This document shows, piece by piece, positions 55,903 through 64,000 of a stretch of DNA of 64,000 nt; within the stretch, counting starts at the first letter, position 1; every line of letters begins with the position of its first letter. The DNA lies in NCBI GenBank assembly GCA_020002185.1, contig CM034537.1, forward strand, positions 65,840,539 through 65,904,538, read 5' to 3'. Both the position numbers and the translations under genes were made by a program. A model generated the notes under the pieces. The model did no database searches and was not told the DNA's origin. It saw nothing but the letters and a program-made list of their open reading frames with translations. The DNA comes from Paraescarpia echinospica. Taxonomy: Eukaryota; Annelida; Polychaeta; Sabellida; Siboglinidae.

Positions 55903-56216
55903 AAGTGTTTCAAAATTAAATGGACAACAGTGTTGACAGCGCCATATGTTCCTTTGCCATGCCTGTAGGCAAATTGGAATGGGTCAAGATAGTCCTGAGC
56001 GTCTTGCTGCAGTTTACGAACCACTATTCGTTCCAAACATTTCATGACAATTGGTGTCAGTGCAACATGTCTGTAATCATTGTTTTCTTTGGGGCAAGTA
56101 TTCTTTGGTACACGAGTAATAGTGAGATTTTCAGAGTATTTGTACCATGTGGCTATCGGCAGAAAGTTGGAAAATGGGAAACCAAGCCGGGGCAAGTTCC
56201 TCTTGTGACTACAGTA
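55903..56216 (-). pseudogene. LINE-X RT N-terminal part
   Basis: Reads N-D-Y-R-H-V-A-L-T near 56085, V-M-K-C-L-E-R near 56055, L-D-P-F-Q-F-A-Y-R near 55990 and V-V-H-L-I-L-K-H-L-D-N near 55920. This is the RT part immediately preceding the F-L-D-F-S-S-A-F block that resumes at 52500. Confidence 0.85.
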
Positions 56217-56460
56217 ATGTCTTTTTGAGTGTATATCCTACCTATGTCTATTTTAGTTTTGTATTTCTGTTTTGGTACTTGTTTGGATTATCCTGTTCAT
56301 CAGTTCGGTGATAGACTGTATCTTGCCATTAGATTTTAGGATGTTTCTGGGGCATTTGTTGATGAACGTTTGTAGATGTTTAATTTTTGACTTTCTTGGG
56401 TAATGACATACAAACTCTACGCAAACGTCACCTATTTTTGTGCGGAACGATTGCTTAAGC
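56217..56460 (-). pseudogene. LINE C-terminal remnant upstream of gene B
   Basis: A frame of 69 residues with H-L-Q-T-F-I-N-K-C-P-R-N-I-L-K and E-L-M-N-R, the counterpart of 31789-32020. Its presence in both units shows it predates the gene duplication. Confidence 0.62.
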
Positions 56461-56862
56461 ATTATACTACGAACTTGAGCTAAACATTCAACTTTAAACA
56501 GCTAAGCACCGCTGTGAGGTTACCGTTTTTACAAAAATGGCCTCCTATGAAAGTGTTTCTCTGGATGTCAGGACATACAACAATAACAACATATTATTAT
56601 ACACAAACATGTTGGCTGATATGTCGAGACGGCTTCTTTTCCGTCACAACCCAGGACACCGAATGCAGGCCAATAACCCGGAAGACATCCTTTTCGAGAG
56701 TCGCCCAAACAAGACACTCGACACTAGCTATGACCCTTGGCTAAGCGGGGTTTGTGCGTACATTCGTAACTACCCGTCTTGCCTTCCGAGAGAGTCTAAC
56801 AAGTCTACACACGGTGCACTGTATAGTTATAGTTGTGCGTATCTGCTCTAATTAAGAAGGCA
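56461..56862 (+). promoter_or_regulatory. Conserved upstream region of gene B
   Basis: Counterpart of 32021-32464, lacking about 40 bp present in A near 32316-32360. The short frame starting at 56537 is a shadow of the shared noncoding block. Confidence 0.5.
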
Positions 56863-56877
56863 ATGGAAACGGCTATC
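56863..56877 (+). CDS. Cysteine-rich secreted peptide gene B, coding exon 1
   Basis: Five codons M-E-T-A-I followed by the donor GTAAGT at 56878, phase 0. The ATG used by gene A nine bases earlier is AAG here, so translation must start at the second ATG. The remaining sequence is the same apart from one silent change. Confidence 0.7.
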
Positions 56878-57054
56878 GTAAGTATCTTATATCGGCCTAT
56901 GTTTGTTTATACATACACAACAGTTGATCGGTGATTATTTCCTATCGTTCTTGGGCATTCAACAAGGCACGTTTTTGTTTGCATCATAGAATTTTGCATA
57001 GCATAATTTAAACCTCTGTGGTTAAATGCCCGTAGCATAGTCAATAAGAAAAGG

Positions 57055-58230
57055 GAATTAGAAATTATGGTAGTTGATCATCGTGTAATAGGTATCACAG
57101 AATCACGGGCACACACACGGAGTTGAATTAGCTCTGAAAGGTTATGTAATGTTTAGAAATGGCAGGCGAGAGAGAAGGGGTGGCGGAGTAACTGTATATG
57201 TTAAATAATCTACACAGGCATACGGAATAAAAATGACAACCGGAACATAATTGTGACGAAGCAGTTTGGTGTTACACAGGTACTTGAAATAATTCATTAA
57301 CAATAGTACTAGTTTCCCGTAGACCAAACATAGTTCGGGGGAGGTGTAAAACTACCAACCAAATGCTGTAATGATGGTGGATAAGGGGGAATGAGTTAAA
57401 ATGTATTATTGTAATCTCGGACAGTGCTGGGGTGATGATGAACGATGTGTACGAATAGGGATTGCATTCTGATTCAAATTGTTTTGGAACCAACCAGAGA
57501 TGGCAATTTGCTGGATTTTGTGTTTACTTTTCAAAACGAATTAATATATAACGTTAAAGTACAGTAACTCTTGGATTCTAGTGATCATAAACAGAAAAAT
57601 ATTTGTTCCCTTGAAAAACAAGGAAGACGGGCAAAGAACAACACCTGTCAAAAGATGTTTTACGATAGATTGCATACAAACAAATTAAGTGGAGGATATA
57701 TATATATATATAAACATACTGGAAATTAATAAGATTACACACTCTAAAAAGCGGCACTCAATTGATCTACAGCTACAGAAAATGGTAAATTATATTTAAA
57801 AAATGACAGCAAGAGCTTCTACGCTTATGTAAGGAGTAAACAGAAAGTTCAAGATAAGGTGGGCCACTTGAAAATAACAGCGGAAACATAATATCAGATT
57901 GATTTTAAATGGCAAAGGTCCTGAATGACTATTTCAGTTCAGTATTTGAGGAGGATGAATCAAATCAGTTAGGGCAGTTGTCTCCAGAAAATATTTTCAA
58001 TGAAAATTTAGAAGATGAAAGAAAATATATCAACTGTGGTTAATGGGTTACCACCAACACTACTTACGAAAATTGCAGAGCAAATTAGTGCACCACTTTA
58101 TATATGTTTTAGCTTGTCACTAAAAGAGAGGATAATTCCTTTAAAGTGGATAGAAACAAATATGACGCCATTATTTAAAAAGGGATCAAGGAACAAGTTA
58201 GAAAATTATAGGTCACTGAGGTTAACGTCT
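57055..58230 (+). mobile_element. Old CR1 remnant in gene B intron
   Basis: Orthologous to the remnant in gene A intron: I-G-I-T-E-S-R near 57092, C-D-E-A-V-W-C near 57255, K-V-Q-D-K-V near 57845, then G-L-P-P-T-L-L near 58040 and F-K-K-G-S-R-N-K near 58175. Uninterrupted by the Penelope-like element. Confidence 0.82.
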
Positions 58231-58396
58231 TCAGACGTATTCTATACTGCGGAGTGTCTTCTGGAACCTAGACCATATCAACATTAATATTTAGTGTTTC
58301 TAGCAACCGCTTTATAACAAATAGTATGTATCGTTGAAAAGTTGGGTTAAGTTAAATACGTATTTATTTTGCTGACGTCATGGGTTCTTTGTGCAG

Positions 58397-58636
58397 GTTC
58401 ACTTGGTCTTCCTCCTGGCGGTGAGCGGCGGCGTAATAGCGGAACCAATACCGCCAGAGATTACTATGGAAAACTACTCGGCCTGCATGACTCGGTGCAG
58501 CCAGCAATTAAAGGACTGCATGTTCGAGTGTAAGGCTGAATCGATGCCGTGGCTGATGCTGAACCTGGAGAAAATCTGCAAGAGAGTGTACATGGGTTGC
58601 ATCCATGACTGTGAAAAGCATCTAACGGTGCACTAA
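58397..58636 (+). CDS. Cysteine-rich secreted peptide gene B, exon 2
   Basis: Follows the acceptor TTTGTGCAG (58388-58396) in phase 0 and ends in TAA. The product is 84 residues with exon 1. Signal core to V-I-A at residue 20, then a mature peptide with cysteines at 35, 39, 46, 50, 66, 73 and 77, the same spacing as gene A. The intron is 1519 nt. Compared with A, by eye, about 20 codons differ with an amino acid change and about 4 silently, with two codons inserted after the cleavage site. All cysteines and the K-I-C-K-R-V-Y-M-G-C block are untouched. The 3' UTR is intact with AATAAA at 58817-58822. Family not recognised. Confidence 0.78.
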   Translation, partial: VHLVFLLAVSGGVIAEPIPPEITMENYSACMTRCSQQLKDCMFECKAESMPWLMLNLEKICKRVYMGCIHDCEKHLTVH

Positions 58637-58830
58637 TTACGACCTATGACGAACTAAATATACCATTATAGCACACTGTTTCTGTCCAAAGGAGGAGTTT
58701 GTTCAGAAACATCCGCCAAACCAGCATTTCAATCTTACGATGTACTAGCTATAGACATTTGCATATCCTAGAAATGCCATTGAATGACTGACAGAACATG
58801 TTTCTATGTGTATACTAATAAACAAATGAT
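58637..58830 (+). terminator. Gene B 3' UTR with polyadenylation signal
   Basis: AATAAA at 58817-58822, about 180 nt after the stop codon. The first 45 nt are shared with gene A, after which A is replaced by an RTE remnant. Confidence 0.6.
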
Positions 58831-59254
58831 ATGTACTTTATGGTGTATCTTAGAAAATAATTGTAGAATAGAATTATTTTGTATCTTTATTGTAAGCAAT
58901 ACCGTGTATCACAACACATCACATGATCGCTATCTTTGAAATTAAGTTAACGTTATGTTTCTTTGAAGTTCTTTCAAAACATAAATAACGTTAACTAGTT
59001 TTGTTCATGAATGCCGTTGTTTTGGCTTATTACACAAGGCCTTCCACAATGGAAGATAGACGTTTGTTAATGAATTACTACCAGCATATCATACTAAGCC
59101 ACAAAAGGAATTCCATTATTTTAACATAAGGCTTTGTCGCGTTACAACGAACTAGCCGAACCGTATTCAACGCTGCACCTGTGGACTTTGTTAATTTTGT
59201 CAACTGGATTAACAAAACACCCAAAGCGTACTATTATTGACAGAGCAGCCATTG
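58831..59254. other. No gene seen
   Basis: AT-rich intergenic sequence. Confidence 0.5.
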
Positions 59255-59420
59255 GAGTCACAAATATTCGGCCGTGAACTGGACGACCTCGGGTGAACAC
59301 TGCAGAACAAGATCGCCATATTAAGCACATTTGTCTATGGAAAGGTTCCACAACGCCAAGGATACTATCTGGAGCATCATCAGGAACCAACAGACGCCCA
59401 TTAAAACAGCGCGCTGCTGA
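59255..59420 (+). pseudogene. Tc1-like transposase N-terminal fragment
   Basis: Translates across a stop to T-G-R-P-R-V-N-T-A-E-Q-D-R-H-I, the G-R-P-R hook and second helix-turn-helix start of Tc1 transposases, followed by I-S-G-A-x-x-G-T-N-R-R-like residues. The catalytic domain is absent. Confidence 0.68.
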
Positions 59421-59433
59421 TTTCCCGATTGTT

Positions 59434-59600
59434 TTCTTCTATGTGCCGCGTCTGTCACACGCGTTGGCGAACCATAGCCCTCCTGTTGATTGTATTTGTA
59501 GCAGCTATGTTACGCTCCTGCCATGTCAGTTGACGAACTTACTGTTGTTTTCTGGTGTCCTCTTTCCTGGTGTTTCTAGATGTTCCATTTAGTAAGTAGT
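59434..59600 (-). mobile_element. RTE 3' terminal remnant
   Basis: Matches the last 160 bp of the RTE (52516-52680): CTTCTATGTGCC, GTCTGTCAC, GCGTTGGCGA and TCTGGTGTCCTC in order. On the minus strand it encodes the end of the protein in broken form. Confidence 0.75.
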
Positions 59601-60825
59601 GGGCTTTGTGACCCGGAAATCAGTTAAATTGGGCAAAATGGTGTCATAGTTCGTTTCTTGTAACATTGCAAATTTTCCCCTGATTTGTGTATTGTTATCG
59701 TTTTTAACGCGTTATAACGATCTACCCGATATATCGGAAACTGAGGAAACGAGCTTCCGGTTATACCGCGAACTGACTAGCTACCCGTTAGAGGCGCCAG
59801 ATTTGGTGATGATGACGTCACGACTGTGGGAAAATTCGATTATTCGATGTGAGGGAGGGGCGCCGAAGTTTCGGTTTGAAAACTCGAGGTCGTTGTTGGC
59901 GTGAGCGGTAGATCCCCAACATCACAACGCCACTTTGCAGAAGTGTGTAGCGGCAATTGGCGAAGAGAGCGAGCGGTGTGATTGTTGGAGCGGAGGATAG
60001 AATGGGGTGTCGTGATAAGGAGCGAGCGATGAATGAGAGGTTTAAAAGTCGACGAATCGGTACTTATCCGAGGTGTTGCGTGTGTGTGGGAGTTGGAATA
60101 GATATAGGGCGAAGTTACAGTGTAACACGTATGTATTTTGGGAGCCGTTGGAAGGTCGTTACTAACGAAACAAGAAATTGTTGAACTGGTTTTTGGACAC
60201 CTCGTCTTTGGACGGTTACCTTTGACGTCACGTGACCTGAAACGAACTAGTTTCATTCCTCGTGGGCTTAATTATGGTGGCGGGGTATTTAAAGTTGGAG
60301 CAGATAAAATTGACCAATAATCAACGAGTATTTAGATAGACGGCCCCATTTCTAGAAATTTCGGTGGAGAGGTCGAGGGATGCTTATTGAGTGGGTAAAA
60401 CTGACCAATCGGCGACGAGTATTTAGAAAATATCCGGATGTTATTAAAATGGTCGGGATTTAATTCTGGAGGAGCGGCGTGGATATTGGTTTCGCCGCCT
60501 AACGGTGTGGTGGGTGTATATTTTGCTGACTGTTTAGAGTGGCGCCACCTATCGATTTTGTTGGGTTAAGATTCGGAGGCTTATCGAAGGGAGGCGAGGG
60601 ACTTGATTGGTGTTGGTGGTGTCGCGGTCTTTATTTTGTGAGGCCGACGCTTATGGTGGATGAAAAGTTTAGTAATTCGACGAGTCGTTATTTATCCGAG
60701 GTGGGGAGTGTGTGAGCTGAAGTAGGTATAGGGCGGATTTATAATTTAAGCTGTGTGTGTTTTGATAGCCGTGGGACCGGAGCGTGGGAAGATATCGCTG
60801 TTGGGTGTCACCGCGTAGCGTTATT
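59601..60825. other. No gene; GC-richer sequence with diverged internal repeats
   Basis: Two blocks of about 110 bp, 60046-60157 and 60674-60784, are direct repeats at roughly 70 percent identity (CGACGARTCG, TTATCCGAGGTG and ATAGGGCG in order). A shorter pair, 60307-60340 and 60399-60430, shares TGACCAATC and ACGAGTATTTAG. Short frames within show no domain. Confidence 0.55.
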
Positions 60826-60957
60826 GTAGGTCAGTGTTTATGTGTTGTAGGTGGGTGTTTGTGTGTTGTAGGTAGGTGGTTTTGTGTTGTGGGTCTGTGT
60901 TTGTGTGTTGTAGGTCAGTGTTTGTGTGTTGTAGGTTAGTGTTTGTGTGTTGTAGGC
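60826..60957 (-). repeat. 21-bp minisatellite, block 1
   Basis: Units of GTTTGTGTGTTGTAGGTCAGT with variants. It is inverted relative to block 2 (61130-61660). Confidence 0.92.
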
Positions 60958-61129
60958 CCCGTGAGACGCTTTGTGGGGTGGGGTTCCCCTGAACCACGCC
61001 CAACAACGTCCCGGCATGCACAGCGATACTCTTCACCTGTTCTCACTGGTTTACGTGAACGACCGTGTCAACAGCACCAAGAACGAGGGAGCTGTGTCGA
61101 CACTTCAAACACCGGCCTAAAACATACAA
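60958..61129. other. Spacer between opposed minisatellite blocks
   Basis: Nonrepetitive, GC-richer than the arrays. No domain recognised. Confidence 0.6.
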
Positions 61130-61660
61130 ACTCTGACCAACAACACTCAAACACTGACCTACAACCCACAAACACTGACCTACAACACCCAAACAACGAC
61201 CTACAACAACCAAACAGCGACCTACAACACACAAACAATTACCTACAACACACAGACACTTACCTACAACACACAAACACCCACCTACACCACACAAACA
61301 CTGATCTACAATACACAAACACCGACGTACAACACACAAACACTGACCTACGACACACAATCCGCGACCTACAACACACAAACATCTACCTACAACACAC
61401 AAACGACACACATAAGCACTGTCCTACAACCCACAAAAAACACCGGCAACAAACAAACACTCATCTACTATACACAAAACTCACCTACAACACACAAACG
61501 CTGACCTACAACAAACAAACAATGACGTACAACACACAAACACCGATCTACAACACATAAACACGTACCTACAACACACAAACACCTACCTATAACACAC
61601 AAACACCGCCCTACAACACAAACAAACACTGACCTACAACACACAAACACTGACCTATCT
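61130..61660 (+). repeat. 21-bp minisatellite, block 2
   Basis: About 25 units of ACACAAACACTGACCTACAAC with point variants. Because 21 is a multiple of three, one frame stays open for about 200 codons as T-N-T-D-L-Q-H repeats, but there is no start context, splice signal or composition suggesting a gene. Confidence 0.93.
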
Positions 61661-61744
61661 CACAGCCGTACTGTCTCGTAGTTGGGCGAAGGCCTCAGCA
61701 TGTCGTTTCCAAATCTGCCTGTCTTGCGCTATCCTCTGCCAGAT

Positions 61745-63390
61745 GGTGTCCTTCCAGTACTAGTCTAATTCGTCTCTCCACCGTCTCGCCGGTCTTCCTC
61801 TAGATCGTTTCCCTTCGTAAGGTCCCCAGGTTGTTATATGCGATGTCCATCGGTTATCTCGTAGTCTGCTGATGGGCCCAGCCCAGGTCCATTTCTGTCT
61901 TCTGATTTGTTCTACCACATCTATGACCTTTGTCTTCTGCCTTACCCAGATGTCTGTTTTTCTCTCCCGATATGTGATGTTTAACATACTTCTTTCCATC
62001 TTTGTTTGTGCGGCTGCTAGCTTGTTCTTTGCCTGGATGGTGAGTGTCCATGTTTCCGCACCGTATGTCATTGCTCGAAGTTCGCATGAGTTGAAGACTT
62101 GTCTCTTCAAGCAGGTTCCAAAGTTACCCTTGAAGATGTCGCGGTGTTTGGCGAATGCTGACTAGCCGGTAGTGATCCTTCTTTGAATCTCTTTGTCTTG
62201 GTTTTTGTCTCTGATACTGTATCGCTGCCCCATATAGACGTAGCTTTCAACGTTCTCTATCTGCGTCGTGTTGATATACATTGGTGTGTCATTTTGTAGC
62301 ATCACTTTTGTCTTCGAGATGTTCATCTTCAGACCTTGTTTTTCACTTTCATCAGCTAGCTCCTGCAGCATGTTTTGTAGTTCTTGCGGTGTAGTAGCGC
62401 ATATGAGTATGTCGTCGGCGAAGCGAAGATGGCTGAGATATTCTCCGTCTATCATCAAGCCTCTGGTTTCTCAGGTCAGTCTTCGGAATATGGTTTCGAG
62501 TGTTGCCGTGAACAGCTTGGGCGATATGGTGTCACCCTGTCGTACTCCTCTCTTGAAATTGATCTTGTTGCTCTTTTTGTGTAGGTGGACTGTCACCGAG
62601 CTGTTAGTGTAGATGTCTTTCAGGAGTTCGATGTACACGTCTTCTATCCCCTGTTCTTGAAGGGAGGTCCGTATTGCTTGAGTTTGCACCGACTCGAAAG
62701 GCTTCTGATAGTCGATGCAGAGCGGGATATTATATTCTCGCCACTTCTCTTTCAGTTGGTTTACGACGTGTATGTGGTCTGTCGTTGAGTACCTGCTTCT
62801 GAATCCTGCTTGCTCTCGTGGTTGGTTTTCGTCCAGTGTCTTCTCTAGTCTATTCGTTAGTATCTTTGTGAGTAACTTGTAGATGTTTGATAACAGACAT
62901 ATCAGTCTGTAGTTCTTTAAGTCTTTCTTATTTCCCTTCTTGAAGTGTATCACCATCTTTGCGTTCTTCCAAGCGGTGGGTATTCGTCTTTCTGATAAGC
63001 ATTTAGTATACAGCTTAGCCAGTGTCTTCGAGATAATATCTTCTCCTGCTTTTAATGTTTTAATGTCTACATGGTCGTTGCCTGATGTCTACCCATTCTT
63101 CATATCTCTTAGCGGAGCTTCCACTTCCCATGGTGTTATTTCTGGTACCTCTTTCGGGTCGGTGTTAATTATGGTACTCTGTTCACTGTCGTATACCTCG
63201 GTGTAGAATTCCTCTATTCGTTCCATGATCATATCTTGGTTTTGTATTTATCTACCCTGCTTGTCTAGAAGTGTAATCAATCTGTCTCGGCCTAGTGCCT
63301 GCGTTCTTCCTGCTTTCTTCAGGCTCTTTGATGACATAATCTCTTGTGTGTACTTCCTCATGTCCTGTATACACCTACTTGAATTCCAGG
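61745..63390 (-). mobile_element. LINE-W, RT part of a non-LTR retrotransposon
   Basis: Minus-strand RT and C-terminal domain without a visible endonuclease; clade not assigned. The 3' side ends in R-W-R-D-E-L-D near 61760. The 5' side stops near 63390, where an RTE remnant begins. Confidence 0.83.
61760..62956 (-). pseudogene. LINE-W reverse transcriptase
   Basis: Motifs in three frames: F-K-K-G-N-K-K-D near 62945, N-Y-R-L-I near 62912, Q-A-G-F-R-S near 62815, C-I-D-Y-Q-K-P-F-E-S-V near 62715 (first aspartate kept but the usual A-F-D is P-F-E), G-V-R-Q-G-D near 62550, L-R-F-A-D-D-I near 62430 (intact), W-A-G-P near 61880 and G-K-R-S-R-G-R-P near 61805. Two frame breaks (62470 and about 62160). 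The upstream stretch to 63390 continues the N-terminal linker. Confidence 0.84.
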
Positions 63391-63394
63391 CACA

Positions 63395-64000
63395 TTTTCA
63401 CCTTTGTCTTGCACCTCGTTTTATTTCTTGACATATGCTGATGCTATTATCAAATTTTTCAGATATTGCCTTTTCAGACTCTCCTGTATTGATAAGATTT
63501 CTTCGTGACGAATTCTGGCAAATGCATTTGTGTAATCAATAAACCATACATAGCTTTCCGCACTTCTACTGGTTTTTTTCAATCATCATTCTTAAGAAGA
63601 ATATAGCATTACATGTTCCTCTTCCTTCTACAAATCCACATTGTTCGTCACTCATTTCCTGCTTTATTTTGATTTCACTGCTATAATAATTTTGAACAAC
63701 ATAATCTTGAGGTGGCCCATGAGACTTACTGTACGATGCAGTTCAAATTCAATTGCGCATGGTGTCTTCGATATTACTATAAAGATGGATTTTACTGAGT
63801 CAGTTGTGATTTTTCCGCCGTCATATATTTAGTCCAAGAAATATGTTACTATATATAATAAAGTCATATAAGCATTCTAATCAATGGAAATATTATCTGG
63901 TCCAGCAGCTTTGCCTTGTTTCATTAATCTGATGGCGTTTCGAAACTCTTCCCTCAGTATTGGAAGGACATCAAAATTCTCCTTAATTTATTATTTGTCG
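63395..64000 (-). pseudogene. RTE remnant continuing past the window
   Basis: Uninterrupted version of the remnant split between 37604-38044 and 40089-40411. Its 63882-64000 part matches 1068-1200 closely. Its position after gene B suggests another duplicated unit begins here. Confidence 0.82.

Noticed and set aside
60943..61560. A 205-codon frame of T-N-T-D-L-Q-H repeats as a gene
   Set aside because: It is the translation of a 21-bp minisatellite with no start context, splice sites or conserved flanks.
61130..61660. CRISPR array
   Set aside because: Units are contiguous 21-bp tandem repeats without unique spacers, in a eukaryotic genome.
1..64000. Simple explanation of the whole repeat as two haplotypes assembled in tandem
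   Set aside because: The identity level would fit, but the units differ by some 20 kb between 11738 and 31789 and the gene blocks are much more diverged. It remains possible for the 1-11738 part alone, so long reads are needed.

Overview
The window is repeat-dense animal DNA. It has eukaryotic splice sites, LINE retrotransposons of several clades, a Penelope-like element, MITEs and microsatellites, and no bacterial gene organisation. The LINE families (CR1, L2, RTE and relatives) and the small secreted cysteine-rich peptide genes would fit a marine invertebrate such as a mollusc, but the sequence does not prove the species. Almost every long reading frame belongs to a mobile element or its antisense.

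The only host genes I can support are two paralogous two-exon genes, A (32465-32488 joined to 37314-37547) and B (56863-56877 joined to 58397-58636). Each encodes a secreted peptide of about 85 residues with seven cysteines at identical spacing, C-x3-C-x6-C-x3-C-x15-C-x6-C-x3-C. Splice phases match, the cysteines and signal peptide are kept, and most codon differences between the paralogues change the amino acid. Both introns carry the same old CR1 remnant, so that insertion predates the gene duplication. The upstream region, exon 1, intron remnant and exon 2 recur in the same order, so A and B are duplicated units.

Layout. 1-11738: copy 1 of a recent direct duplication, holding a TA-flanked MITE, old RTE and CR1 scraps, a decayed LINE (here LINE-Y), a short repeat, LINE-X and an RTE. 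11736-19810: an older, diverged copy of 2400-8510, split by an L2-group LINE and a LINE-Z tail. 20421-23676: a CR1 element split by a 604-bp hAT-like MITE. 24180-27998: a decayed LINE-Z with a PHD-type ORF1. 28001-30123: an L2-type LINE joined in frame to an RTE-type tail. 31789-37600: gene A, with a Penelope-like element in its intron. 37604-40065: an RTE scrap and a 2-kb insertion with a large inverted repeat. 39022-54577: copy 2 of the recent duplication, carrying a 4166-bp CR1 insertion with a 7-bp target duplication that copy 1 lacks. 52516-55892: full-length RTE nested in LINE-X. 56217-58830: gene B. 59255-61660: Tc1 and RTE scraps, diverged direct repeats and two opposed 21-bp minisatellite blocks. 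61745-64000: another LINE, then an RTE remnant matching the start of the next unit.

The elements do not work together. They record successive insertions into a locus that has expanded by duplication, and the likely biological payload is the fast-changing cysteine-rich peptide pair. Many frame breaks in the youngest elements fall in homopolymer runs, so some apparent pseudogenisation may be assembly error.
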